DNA of 64,000 nt, taken from positions 1 to 64,000 of the forward strand of contig NZ_JBGMEB010000021.1 of the NCBI RefSeq assembly GCF_041447285.1. Reading direction: 5' to 3'. The notes under the pieces are model-generated. The model was not told the DNA's origin. It worked only from the letters and a program-made list of their open reading frames with translations, and did not search any database. The position numbers were made by a program, and so were the translations under genes. The stretch comes from Methanomethylovorans sp041447285 (GTDB lineage: Archaea; Halobacteriota; Methanosarcinia; Methanosarcinales; Methanosarcinaceae). Position 1 is the stretch's first letter. Every line of letters begins with the position of its first letter. This document shows positions 1-9,681 of this stretch, in pieces.

Positions 1-127
1 TAAGTACTTATTAGACAAAACACAATCATCCCCTTTGTGTTTTCTGTAGGAAGTAATACTCAGGGGACTTATCCTTTTTAAATTATTAGGTGAAAATAAA
101 ATCTAAAGTAGGTTTTCTACAGAGCCC
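1..127. mobile_element. Putative right end of an insertion element
   Basis: The last 13 bases (114-126, TTTCTACAGAGCC) are identical to the terminal inverted repeat of the MITE at 32299-32451. Directly after this sequence an open frame encodes a CHASE4-like stretch that runs into the histidine kinase at 208. The frame is closed by a TAG at 109-111 inside the element. The rest of the element would lie left of the window. No transposase coding is visible in the 127 bases. This is an inference from the shared terminus and the sudden loss of homologous coding sequence. Confidence 0.55.
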
Positions 128-207
128 AATTAACAATATCTCTTGAATCATTTAGTCCAGACATAAGAACTGAGTACTCAAGTATAAATTATGTTAATGA
201 TTCAACA

Positions 208-1674
208 GTGATCGGAACTGAAATATTAACTGATATCAATGGATATCCGGCACAGTTTTTAGATATTGAAATGTCCAGGGCGATTCATCAGCAGGGTGTT
301 TCTGTTCTCAGGTATATGTTCTATGCAATGATCTACATTGGGATGGCATATTTTATTGTTCTTATGATCTCTGTAGAAGGGTCTTTGTTATCCCGGATGT
401 ACTCACTAAATAAGAATCTCAAAAAGATTACTATTGATGGATCATTATCGTCGCGAGTAAAGATTGATGGAAACGACGAACTAACTGAACTAGCAGACAA
501 CATAAACCACATGCTAGAGTCACTTGAAGAAAATGAAAAAAGGATTCAACAGATCGAACTGGAAAACAAGATCAAATTTGAAAAGACATTCTTAAATTCA
601 ATTTGTGGAATTCTGATAATAGATGCTGACACTCATATTATAGTCGAGACAAATCCAGTTGCTGCAAACTTGATAGGCTTAAAGGAAGAAGAAATAATCG
701 GGAACGTTTGCCATAAATTTGTCTGCCCTGCTGAAAAAGGAAAGTGTCCGATCACTGACCTGGGTTCTGTTGTTGACAGATCGGAACGGATGATCCTGAA
801 TAAGAATGGAAAAACCATTCCAATTTTGAAATCTGTCGTACCCGTGAGAATTTCGGGAAAAGACTATTTGATAGAAAGTTTTATGGATCTGACAAATGTA
901 AAAAGTGCTGAAGAGGAATTAATCCAGGCAAAGATTATTGCAGAATCTGCAAATCGTGCTAAAAGTACTTTCCTTGCAAACATGAGCCATGAACTAAGGA
1001 CACCTCTCAATTCTATAATTGGGTTTTCGGATATTATTCTAGAGGGTATGACAGGAGAGATCAATGATGAGCAATCGAAATACTTAGGCTACATTTCTGC
1101 AAGTGGACATCATCTTTTATCACTTATTAATAACATACTGGACCTTTCGAAGATAGAAGCTGGAAAGTTTGATTTGAATTTGGAGCCTGTTTTTATTGAA
1201 AGCTTGTTTGCAGAAGTTAAGGAATTGATATTACCACTTGCCATTAAAAAGTCAATCAAGGTTAATTTTTCAACTGATAGTAATATCACACAGGTATATG
1301 CTGATAGGATACAATTAAAACAGATTCTCTTTAATCTGCTGAGTAATGCTATCAAGTTCACTCCCAAAGATGGAAAGGTAGATACCTTTGCTGAGCTTGT
1401 TTCTGACAGGCTAAGAGTTTCAGTAAAGGATAATGGAATTGGAATATCGGAAGAAAATAAGAAAGAATTGTTCCACCCCTTTGCACAACTGAGTTCTGCA
1501 ACAAATAATAGGTATGAAGGAACAGGACTTGGTCTTTCCCTTGTAAAAAAGTTCGTAGAATTACATAATGGTAAGGTCTGGTTTGAAAGTGAGCTTGGAA
1601 AAGGCTCAATTTTCATTTTCGAGTTACCTTTGGATAGTGATCGTGAGAAAACAACTTTAGATGCAGATAGTTAA
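208..1674 (+). CDS. Sensor histidine kinase, N-terminally truncated
   Basis: Visible order of parts: the tail of an extracellular CHASE4-like sensor domain (residues 1-35), one membrane segment (about 36-58), a HAMP linker (about 60-110), a PAS domain (about 125-240), a HisKA dimerisation domain with the H-box MSHELRTPLN (His near 261), and an ATPase domain with N-box (LLSNAIKF), G1 (DNGIGI) and G2 (GTGLGLSLV). It lacks a receiver domain. The frame is open back to 112 and reads as more CHASE4 (SLESFSPDIRTEY...), so the GTG at 208 is only the first usable start left after an insertion element removed the first membrane helix and most of the sensor. The catalytic core looks intact, so any product would autophosphorylate without proper ligand sensing. 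It could be a decaying gene. Confidence 0.85.
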   Translation: MIGTEILTDINGYPAQFLDIEMSRAIHQQGVSVLRYMFYAMIYIGMAYFIVLMISVEGSLLSRMYSLNKNLKKITIDGSLSSRVKIDGNDELTELADNINHMLESLEENEKRIQQIELENKIKFEKTFLNSICGILIIDADTHIIVETNPVAANLIGLKEEEIIGNVCHKFVCPAEKGKCPITDLGSVVDRSERMILNKNGKTIPILKSVVPVRISGKDYLIESFMDLTNVKSAEEELIQAKIIAESANRAKSTFLANMSHELRTPLNSIIGFSDIILEGMTGEINDEQSKYLGYISASGHHLLSLINNILDLSKIEAGKFDLNLEPVFIESLFAEVKELILPLAIKKSIKVNFSTDSNITQVYADRIQLKQILFNLLSNAIKFTPKDGKVDTFAELVSDRLRVSVKDNGIGISEENKKELFHPFAQLSSATNNRYEGTGLGLSLVKKFVELHNGKVWFESELGKGSIFIFELPLDSDREKTTLDADS

Positions 1675-1685
1675 AAAACATCAAT

Positions 1686-1709
1686 AACAGGGTCCAAAAA
1701 GACCCTGTT
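1686..1709. terminator. Bidirectional terminator hairpin
   Basis: A 9-bp perfect stem, AACAGGGTC / GACCCTGTT with a 6-nt loop, lies between the convergent kinase and ppdK genes. A- and T-rich tracts on both sides make it suitable for either direction. Confidence 0.6.
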
Positions 1710-1717
1710 GAAAAAAC

Positions 1718-4387
1718 TTACTTTTTATTCATTTCTTCTTCTTGAAGTGCTGCATGTGCTGCTGCCATTCTGGCCACAGGTACACGGAAAGGTGAGCAGC
1801 TTACATAGTTGAGACCTACTTTATGTCCGAAAATGACAGAGCTAGGTTCGCCTCCGTGCTCACCACAGATGCCTATCTTTAGATCGCGGCGGGTGGATCT
1901 ACCTTTATCAATACCTATTTTTACAAGTTCACCTACACCGCTTTGGTCAAGCACAGCAAATGGATCGTGTTCCAGAATGGACTGCTCTATATAAGCAGGC
2001 AGGAACTTACCCGCATCATCTCTGCTAAAACCAAATGTTGTCTGCGTAAGATCATTTGTACCAAAGGAGAAGAATTCTGCCTCACGGGCTATCTTATCAG
2101 CAGTAAGTGCAGCCCTTGGAAGTTCTATCATGGTACCTATCTTGTAATTAATTTTTACACCTTTTTCTGCCATGACATCGCTTGCTATTTTTACAACCTG
2201 CTTCTTGACGATCTGCAGCTCTTTAACGTGAGATACAAGAGGGATCATTATCTCTGGCACAATGGACATACCGTCGTTGGCAAGCTCACAAGCAGCTTCA
2301 ATAATGGCCTGTACCTGCATTTCATAAATTTCAGGATACACAACACCAAGTCTGCATCCCCTGAAACCGAGCATCGGATTGATTTCTTTTAAGAATTCTA
2401 CCCTATCCATTACTTTCTTAACTCTGTTAATCTCCTCTGCTGAAGCACCTTTACTCTCAAGTTCCATTAATTTCTCTTTGGCTTCCTCATGATTTGGAAG
2501 GAATTCGTGAAGTGGTGGGTCAAGCAAACGGATAGTTACAGGGTAACCGTCCATAGCACGGAATATGCCAACAAAATCCTCTCTCTGCATAGGAAGAAGC
2601 TTTGCAAGAGCACTTCTTCTTGAGGCTTCACTGTCGGCCATGATCATTTCTCTTACAACCGGAATCCGGTTTTCACCAAAGAACATATGCTCTGTACGGC
2701 ATAATCCAATTCCTTCGGCACCGAAATCCCTGGCAACTTTAGCATCATATGGAGTATCGGCATTTGTCCTTACACCCAGGGTTCTCACTTCATCTGCCCA
2801 TTGTAGAACTGTCCTAAGCTCTCCGCTCACTTCAGGTGTAATAAGAGGGACTTGTCCTATAATGAGACGGCCCGTTGAACCGTCAATAGAGATATAATCA
2901 CCTTCATTTACCATGCAATAACCTGCATAGAAGACACGGTTCTTAATATCGATTACAACATCGCCGCATCCTGCAACACATGGTTTACCCATACCTCTGG
3001 CAACCACTGCAGCATGAGATGTCATTCCACCACGTACGGTAAGAATACCTTCTGCTGCATTCATACCACCGATGTCTTCAGGAGAGGTTTCAGCACGTAC
3101 AAGGATTACCTTTTCACCAGCCTCTGCCATTTCTTCCGCATGCTCAGCAGTGAAAACAACCTTACCCACTGCAGCGCCAGGAGAAGCAGGAAGTCCTGTT
3201 GCTGCTGCCTTAAGATTTGCATTCGGGTCTACCATCGGGTGCAATAATTTGTCAATCTGATTAGGATCTATCCTCAAAAGAGCAGTTTTCTTGTCAATTA
3301 GACCTTCTTCAACCATGTCTACTGCAATTTTTATTGCAGCAGCAGCAGTGCGTTTTCCATTACGCGTCTGCAACATGTACAATTTGCCCTGCTCAATGGT
3401 AAACTCAATATCCTGCATGTCGCAGAAATGAGTCTCCAATTTGGAATAGATATCTTCAAGCTGTTCGAAAGCATCAGGCATTACCTCTTTTAGAGTAGAA
3501 ATCGGGCTAGGTGTCCTGATACCTGCTACAACATCCTCTCCCTGAGCATTAATGAGATATTCTCCATAGAAGCGTTTTTGTCCGGTTGCAGGATCTCTTG
3601 TGAAAGCAACACCTGTACCAGATGTTTCACCCATGTTTCCGTAAACCATTGACTGCACATTAACTGCAGTACCCCAGTCTGCAGGAATGTTGTTCAGTTT
3701 ACGGTATGTTATGGCACGCTGGTTGTTCCATGACTCGAAAACAGCATTTATAGCCATCATGAGCTGTTTGCGTGCATCCTGTGGAAACTTTCCACCGGTT
3801 TCGTTTTCTATAATCTGTTTAAAATCTTCCACAAGTTCCTTAAGGGCAGCTACATCGAGTTCTGTGTCCTGCCTAACGCCTAAAGAGTGTTTTTTCTCAG
3901 TCAATGTATGTTCGAACTTGTCATGCTCAATACCCAGAACGACATCTCCAAACATTGTCAGGAAACGCCTGTAACTGTCATAAGCAAATCTTGAATTGTT
4001 GGTACTCTTTGCAAGACCAAGAACAGATTCATCATTCATTCCAAGATTTAAAACAGTATCCATCATTCCTGGCATTGAAACACGTGCACCCGAACGTACC
4101 GACACGAGCAATGGATTACCGTCATTACCAAATGTTTTCCCAGATACCTCTTCAAGCCTTGAAATAGCAGCATCAATCTGCTCCAGTAGTCCTGCAGGAT
4201 AACCATTATCTTTGAGATACTGAACACAGACTTCAGCTGTGATAGTAAAGCCAGGTGGCACTGGAATGCCAAGATTTGCCATTTCTGCCAGGTTTGCGCC
4301 TTTGCCACCCAGCAGGTCTTTCATACTGTTTCTTCCTTCTGTCTTATTACCGCCGAAAAAGTACACGTATTTATTCTCTGCCACCAA
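1718..4387 (-). CDS. ppdK: Pyruvate, phosphate dikinase
   Basis: Interconverts pyruvate + ATP + Pi and phosphoenolpyruvate + AMP + PPi in the cytosol. In methanogens this links acetyl-CoA-derived pyruvate to gluconeogenesis. At 889 aa it has the normal full length. The N-terminal ATP-grasp part starts with GGKGANLAEM and PPGFTI. The swivelling phosphohistidine domain carries GGMTSHAAV with the catalytic His near 458. The C-terminal PEP-binding barrel carries SFGTNDLTQ and the catalytic Cys in GICGEHGGEP. The GTG start is chosen because GGAGG lies 7 nt upstream. It appears monocistronic: its terminator is shared with the kinase, and its promoter region contains two palindromes (4490-4533). Confidence 0.97.
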   Translation of the reverse strand: MVAENKYVYFFGGNKTEGRNSMKDLLGGKGANLAEMANLGIPVPPGFTITAEVCVQYLKDNGYPAGLLEQIDAAISRLEEVSGKTFGNDGNPLLVSVRSGARVSMPGMMDTVLNLGMNDESVLGLAKSTNNSRFAYDSYRRFLTMFGDVVLGIEHDKFEHTLTEKKHSLGVRQDTELDVAALKELVEDFKQIIENETGGKFPQDARKQLMMAINAVFESWNNQRAITYRKLNNIPADWGTAVNVQSMVYGNMGETSGTGVAFTRDPATGQKRFYGEYLINAQGEDVVAGIRTPSPISTLKEVMPDAFEQLEDIYSKLETHFCDMQDIEFTIEQGKLYMLQTRNGKRTAAAAIKIAVDMVEEGLIDKKTALLRIDPNQIDKLLHPMVDPNANLKAAATGLPASPGAAVGKVVFTAEHAEEMAEAGEKVILVRAETSPEDIGGMNAAEGILTVRGGMTSHAAVVARGMGKPCVAGCGDVVIDIKNRVFYAGYCMVNEGDYISIDGSTGRLIIGQVPLITPEVSGELRTVLQWADEVRTLGVRTNADTPYDAKVARDFGAEGIGLCRTEHMFFGENRIPVVREMIMADSEASRRSALAKLLPMQREDFVGIFRAMDGYPVTIRLLDPPLHEFLPNHEEAKEKLMELESKGASAEEINRVKKVMDRVEFLKEINPMLGFRGCRLGVVYPEIYEMQVQAIIEAACELANDGMSIVPEIMIPLVSHVKELQIVKKQVVKIASDVMAEKGVKINYKIGTMIELPRAALTADKIAREAEFFSFGTNDLTQTTFGFSRDDAGKFLPAYIEQSILEHDPFAVLDQSGVGELVKIGIDKGRSTRRDLKIGICGEHGGEPSSVIFGHKVGLNYVSCSPFRVPVARMAAAHAALQEEEMNKK

Positions 4388-4489
4388 CTTTCCTCCCTTT
4401 AGACCTGATGCATCAGATGATAGCTGTTTTTGGTTGGATTATGTATGGAATGCACCACAATTGGTGTATTTGTATATAAGGTTGATTGC

Positions 4490-4533
4490 CTAGAACCTGT
4501 ATTCTAGACATCAATGTTAATACTGAGTATTAA
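4490..4533 (-). promoter_or_regulatory. Two palindromes upstream of ppdK (putative operators)
   Basis: Two inverted repeats sit just upstream of a TATA-like stretch (about 4470-4481, TTATATACAAA on the minus strand): CTAGAACCTGTATTCTAG at 4490-4507 (6-bp arms) and the perfect 17-mer TTAATACTGAGTATTAA at 4517-4533. Their position upstream of the TATA/BRE region is where archaeal activators bind. The binding protein is unknown. Confidence 0.45.
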
Positions 4534-4699
4534 TATAAATATTTATACTGGCAGAAATGATTAAATTAAACTTAGCGTGAGAGATTACAAGTAATTTAGC
4601 AAATGAGGTATCCATTTAATAGAATTGAATGTAGTTTTAACTCAGGTTGCAAATAGCATCCAAAATATGCAATATTATTAATACATTACTACCTCAGGT

Positions 4700-5506
4700 T
4701 CAGTATAAATCCAGTTGCCTATTGTCTAATAATGAGACTTTACCACGAATCCTCTGTGTTTCATCGGTATCAATCTCTCCCACGACAAAACACTCCTCAT
4801 TTCCAGCTTCAACTTTAACATTGCCCCATGCATTGACTATCATAGAATTACCAAAGTATGAAGATAATGGAGCTGTACCTACACGATTGCAAGCAATATG
4901 AGGGATCTGGTTCTCTATGGCCCTTGCGGCTACAAGAGCCTTCCATTGGGTTAATTTGGGATTTGCGAATTCAGCAACCGTTACCAATATATCAGCATCT
5001 GCAAGCACTAATTTTCGTGATACCTCAGGGAATCGGATCTCAAAACAAATCTGAAGTCCAATAGTAATTCCAAGCTTTTCAAGTTTTATTGGACATATTT
5101 GTTCTCCCCTTGAGAAATGTGTTTTTTCCATTCCATAAAGATGAGTTTTCCTATAAACTCCACTTAGAGTCCCGGATTCAATGCAAAAACCTAGATTATG
5201 GTATTTATACACACTAGAATTTTCAACTTTTTTTTCGATAATAGAGCCTATAATCACACAATCATGTATCTTCGAAAAGTCCAAAAACTCTGCTACTGTA
5301 GGGTATTCTTCAACTCTTTGAGAAGCAGAACTTTCAGCTATCGATTCAAGATCTTTATAACAAAAACCAGTTGAAAAAGCTTCAGGGAACACTATTATTT
5401 GTGAACCAGAATCGATTGCATTTTTTGCCATAAGAAGAGCTTTTTTAACGTTTGTTTCTTTAGAACATTGTGCAATATTCATCTGAATACAAGATACCTT
5501 GATCAT
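4700..5506 (-). CDS. Carbon-nitrogen hydrolase (nitrilase superfamily)
   Basis: A cytosolic amidase-type enzyme hydrolysing a non-peptide C-N bond; the substrate is not predictable. The catalytic triad is visible: Glu in FPEAFSTGF, Lys in YRKTHLYG, Cys in LQICFEIRFPE (family consensus CYDLRFPE). The ATG at 5506 (reading MIKVSCIQMN) fits the family's usual beginning. An in-frame TTG at 5551 would add 15 non-conserved residues. No Shine-Dalgarno is obvious. The length from this start (268 aa) is typical. It stands alone between ppdK and a divergent surface-protein gene. The Cys-Phe-Glu variant of the usual Cys-Tyr/Trp-Asp/Glu is within family variation. Confidence 0.88.
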   Translation of the reverse strand: MIKVSCIQMNIAQCSKETNVKKALLMAKNAIDSGSQIIVFPEAFSTGFCYKDLESIAESSASQRVEEYPTVAEFLDFSKIHDCVIIGSIIEKKVENSSVYKYHNLGFCIESGTLSGVYRKTHLYGMEKTHFSRGEQICPIKLEKLGITIGLQICFEIRFPEVSRKLVLADADILVTVAEFANPKLTQWKALVAARAIENQIPHIACNRVGTAPLSSYFGNSMIVNAWGNVKVEAGNEECFVVGEIDTDETQRIRGKVSLLDNRQLDLY

Positions 5507-5551
5507 TGCCGCTATAACACACCCACATAAAGTTAAGGATAAATAATTCAA

Positions 5552-5970
5552 GAAATCATAATAAAGTTATCTTTTGCCTGTTTAGATTCATTCCATAATG
5601 AGTCTTATTTGAATTCTAGATGAAAGCATTTAAAGCCATTGAATGCATTTCATCATTATAATAATGAGCACATATTAATTTAGAGATATTTTAATATAGA
5701 TAAATATAGAAGTGAACTCCATTCTCTTAAAAAAGAGAAATGGTAAAACAATTCAACGGTATCGATCATGCAAAAACAGATATCTACTCATTTGATACTT
5801 CGGATCGCATCATGTATCCTTTCAAGCGGTCTTGGGTATTATAGTTCAGAAAGGGACAAAATTCTGCCCCTGACTAGTAATAGCTCCAGCAGTAATGATA
5901 CTGTTAGACTGTTCGTAGGCATGCAAAATCCGATGAATGTGAAAATATCTGTGTAGACTGGTGATAGAAA
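5552..5970. other. Intergenic region, promoter for the surface-protein gene
   Basis: About 420 AT-rich bases between divergent genes. TATA-like sequence is present around 5689-5708, which would give a 5' leader of roughly 240 nt before the large surface-protein gene. No conserved ORF is convincing here; a 62-codon frame at 5768 has no family features. Confidence 0.4.
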
Positions 5971-8900
5971 ATGCTACTAAAGCTTAATAGTCCAATCTAT
6001 TTTGGGCTGATATTATTTTGTCTGATGATGATCACAGGAGTTAGCTCGGCTGAAAAACTCGATGTGAGTTTTGTCAGCCAGTACAATGACCTTTACAGCG
6101 ATAACAGCATAACCAATGATCTGTTAACACAGGCGCAGAACTTTTCCGGTCACTATGGAGGAAGTGTGTATAATGTTGCAGTTGCCGGAAATTATGCATA
6201 CGTTGGACAGGGACAGGACATGTTAGTGATCGATATCAGTGATCCATCTAATCCTTCAAGTGTTGGAAGCGTCACAACCCCGGCATTGGTCAATAATATT
6301 GCAGTATCAGGAAATTATGCATATATCGCCAATGGGGAAAATGGGCTTGAAATAGTAGATATCACAAATAAGACAGCACCTACTATTAGAGGAAATTATA
6401 GTACTGATTCTGCTAATGGTGTTGCAGTATCAGGCAACTATACATACATAGCTGATGGTTACAATGGCCTTATAATTGTAGATGTATCAAATCCAGATGT
6501 ACCAAGCCATGAAGGAACACGTAATACTGCCGGTTACTCTTCCAGTGTTATATTATCAGGCAATTATGCATATGTAGCCGATGGGGCTGATGGCCTTGTA
6601 GTTATAGACATCACAAACCCGGCAACTCCGACAATTGCAGGAACATGTGACACCAGTGGAAGCGCATTAGATGTTGCTATATCAGGAAACTATACATATG
6701 TGGCTGATAATAGCAGTGGGCTTGTAATTATAGATACTGCAAATCCAGCAAGTCCGATAATTACAGGAAATGTTACTACAGGAGATACTGCTCTTGCAGT
6801 TGCAGTATCAGGAAACTATGCGTATGTACCTAACAATAATGGTGGTCTTGTAGTCGTAAACGTTGCAAATAAAGCTTCACCAACTATTGCAGCAGTATAT
6901 ACTGGTACTGCAGGATATGCATATGATGTTGCAATTGCAGGAAATTATGCATACACAGCATTTACCAGAAGTGGCCTTACAGTAGTCGATATCACTGACC
7001 CCGAATCACCTATCACAGAAGGAAGATATGATGCTTCCGGATATGCATCCGGTGTTGCCGTATCTGGCAATTATGCATACTTAGCCTATGGATATATGGG
7101 ACTTGCAATTGTAGATATTGCTAATAAAGAATCTCCAACTCTTGCAGGTAGTTATATTACCACTGGATACGCACGTGATGTTGCTGTAGCAGGAAATTAT
7201 GCATATATAGCAGATGGAAATAGTGGTCTTGTAATCTTGGATGTTACAAATAAAGCATCTCCAACTGTAAAAGGTAGTCGTGATACTTCCGGGCATGCAT
7301 GGGGAGTTACCTTATCAGGAAACTATGCGTATGTAGCAGATGGTGCCGGAGGTCTTGTAATCATTGATATAAGCAACCCAGCCGCGCCAGCCCAAATTGG
7401 TATTTACGATACCCCTGGCAATGCCGAAACTGTTGCAATAGTAGATAATTATGCATATGTAGCAGATGGAGACAGTGGACTTATAGTTGTAGATATCACA
7501 AATAAAGCATCTCCAACTCTTAAGGGCAGTTACGATACCAGTGGACATGCATATGGCATTTCAGCAGTGAATAATTATGCCTACATAGCTGATGGTAGTG
7601 ATGGCCTTGTGATACTAAACATCACAGATCCTGCAACTCCAGCATATAAGGGAAACCTGACTACTAACTTTGCACAGAGCATTGCAGTATTAGGTAATTA
7701 TGCATACATTGCAGATGACAGTCATGGTCTTGTAATTATAGACATCAGTAACCCTGCATCACCAGAACTTGAAGACAGTTACAATACAGTGGGTTATGGA
7801 TACGGGGTTACAATTTCAGGTAGTTATGTATATGTAGCTGATTTTGATAATGGACTGGTAATCCTCCATGTAGATACTATACCAGACACAACAGCTCCAG
7901 CATCTGTAACAGAACTCGAAGCCGGGGTAGGATCTAGCTGGATCAACTGGACATGGACAAACCCCACTGATGAGGATTTTAACTATGCTACAGTATATAT
8001 TGATAATGCATTTGTCACAAACACATCCACAGGATACTACAATTTAACTAGCCTGTCTGAAGGAACTACTCATATAATTAGTACCAGAACAGTAGACACA
8101 TCTGGAAACATTAACTCAACATGGGTTAACGATTCAGCAAGCACTACAGTATCAGCTGATATTATACCACCTGCATCTGTAACTAACCTGGGAGAAACTG
8201 ATGTAGATCCTGACTGGATCAGTTGGACATGGACAAATCCTGACGATGCAGACTTCAGCCATGTGATGATCTACCTGAACGGTACCTTTATCACAAACAC
8301 AACTGACAGTTCAATCAGTTATTACAATGCAACAGGACTTTCTGAAGGAGCTACATACACTATAGGTTTGAAGACAGTCGACTCATCAGGGAACATAAAT
8401 TCGACTATGGTAAATGACTCAGCCATCACGAGAAATTATCCAGTAGTCTCCGGTGTTTCTGGAACAAACATCACTAAGACTTCGATTACATTAACCTGGA
8501 CAGCTTCTGACGATACTACGACAGTACAAATTAGCAGAAACAACGTTGTTATAGGTAATGTTACCGGATCAATATCTTATGTAGACACTAGTCTGACCAG
8601 TGGTACTACATATACGTATACCCTGACCCCGTACAACCAGGATGGTCTTGCAGGTGAAGCAGTAAGCGTTAGCGCGAGAACTACATCCAGTAGCAGTGGT
8701 GGAAGCAGCAGAAGTAGTAGTAGCAGCAGTGGAGGTAGTGGTGGATCAGTTTCAGTAGAGGATTATACTAACCTGGCACTGAAGGATGTTGCAAATGCCT
8801 ACCTGAGAATCAACACAACTGCAACCTATCAGTTCACAAAGGAAGGAAACCCTATACAGTCAATAAGTTTCTATTCCCTTAAGAACTCAGGAGAGATTAC

Positions 8901-9417
8901 TTCTACCGTAGAGGTACTGAATAATAGGTCAAAGCTAGCCAACAGCACTCCAGAGGGTTCTATATACCAATATATCAACTTGTGGGTAGGAAAGGCTGGA
9001 TTTGCAACACCGTCTAGCATTAAAGATGCACGCGTGCAGTTCAGAGTAAATGCTTCATGGATCCAGCAGATGGGAATAAGTCCTTCAGATGTGAAACTGC
9101 AGAGATATAATGGAACTGCATGGGAAGTATTGCCTACTACTATAGTAAGCAACACTACAGATTATGTAGTATTTGAATCTCAAACACCGGGGTTCTCTCC
9201 ATTCGCTATAACTGCTGAAAAAGTAGTCACTATAGCTTCAAATGAGAATGTGCAGTCAAATAATGAAAATGAAGTACCTGTAAGCAACATTAATCAAACA
9301 GATGGTGATCAAAAGGCAGGAGCACAATCATCATCTGTTATGTGGATAATCATAGCTGTTATCCTTGTGATAGGATTTGCTATAGTTGGTTACACATATT
9401 TGAAGAAACAAAAGTAA
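5971..9417 (+). CDS. Giant secreted LVIVD beta-propeller surface protein with PGF-pre-PGF module
   Basis: 1148 aa. A signal peptide (residues 1-27, ending GVSSA) precedes 14 tandem LVIVD-type repeats of about 42 residues (about 52-640), each with a core like GNYAYVADGxxGLVIID, expected to fold as propeller blades. Three fibronectin-III-like domains follow (about 645-905), the first two with WxNWTWTNP signatures, then a Ser/Gly linker, a PGF-pre-PGF-type domain (about 925-1090, containing TPGFSPFAITA) and one C-terminal membrane helix with a basic tail. Start ATG has GGTGA 6 nt upstream. Probably an envelope-anchored adhesin or S-layer-associated protein; the ligand is unknown. Its fibronectin and C-terminal parts closely resemble those of the protein at 29983. 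Confidence 0.9.
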   Translation: MLLKLNSPIYFGLILFCLMMITGVSSAEKLDVSFVSQYNDLYSDNSITNDLLTQAQNFSGHYGGSVYNVAVAGNYAYVGQGQDMLVIDISDPSNPSSVGSVTTPALVNNIAVSGNYAYIANGENGLEIVDITNKTAPTIRGNYSTDSANGVAVSGNYTYIADGYNGLIIVDVSNPDVPSHEGTRNTAGYSSSVILSGNYAYVADGADGLVVIDITNPATPTIAGTCDTSGSALDVAISGNYTYVADNSSGLVIIDTANPASPIITGNVTTGDTALAVAVSGNYAYVPNNNGGLVVVNVANKASPTIAAVYTGTAGYAYDVAIAGNYAYTAFTRSGLTVVDITDPESPITEGRYDASGYASGVAVSGNYAYLAYGYMGLAIVDIANKESPTLAGSYITTGYARDVAVAGNYAYIADGNSGLVILDVTNKASPTVKGSRDTSGHAWGVTLSGNYAYVADGAGGLVIIDISNPAAPAQIGIYDTPGNAETVAIVDNYAYVADGDSGLIVVDITNKASPTLKGSYDTSGHAYGISAVNNYAYIADGSDGLVILNITDPATPAYKGNLTTNFAQSIAVLGNYAYIADDSHGLVIIDISNPASPELEDSYNTVGYGYGVTISGSYVYVADFDNGLVILHVDTIPDTTAPASVTELEAGVGSSWINWTWTNPTDEDFNYATVYIDNAFVTNTSTGYYNLTSLSEGTTHIISTRTVDTSGNINSTWVNDSASTTVSADIIPPASVTNLGETDVDPDWISWTWTNPDDADFSHVMIYLNGTFITNTTDSSISYYNATGLSEGATYTIGLKTVDSSGNINSTMVNDSAITRNYPVVSGVSGTNITKTSITLTWTASDDTTTVQISRNNVVIGNVTGSISYVDTSLTSGTTYTYTLTPYNQDGLAGEAVSVSARTTSSSSGGSSRSSSSSSGGSGGSVSVEDYTNLALKDVANAYLRINTTATYQFTKEGNPIQSISFYSLKNSGEITSTVEVLNNRSKLANSTPEGSIYQYINLWVGKAGFATPSSIKDARVQFRVNASWIQQMGISPSDVKLQRYNGTAWEVLPTTIVSNTTDYVVFESQTPGFSPFAITAEKVVTIASNENVQSNNENEVPVSNINQTDGDQKAGAQSSSVMWIIIAVILVIGFAIVGYTYLKKQK

Positions 9418-9431
9418 AGATATTTTTGTCC

Positions 9432-9456
9432 CCTGCACTTATCGTGCAGGTTTTTT
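9432..9456 (+). terminator. Terminator hairpin after the propeller protein
   Basis: CCTGCAC / GTGCAGG stem with a 5-nt loop followed directly by a run of six T. Confidence 0.65.
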
Positions 9457-9681
9457 CTGCATTACTTTTTTATTATTTTTTGCTCTTCACATAACCCATG
9501 CATAGCCTATATTTTGGCTATTACAAATCTCATCATTATGAGTATTAACATATTCAATATATTCACTATGTTTAAATATGCGAAGATCTGACTTCTGTCT
9601 GTCTTACATAGAAAAAGACGCAGTGGTACAAAACAGAGAATTTGTTGTGTATTGGGAAAATATTTAGAGAAGGATGACAAA

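Noticed and set aside
5768..5956. 62-codon plus-strand frame before the propeller gene
   Set aside because: No ribosome binding site or recognisable signal peptide or family motif; it lies in the AT-rich leader of the real gene.
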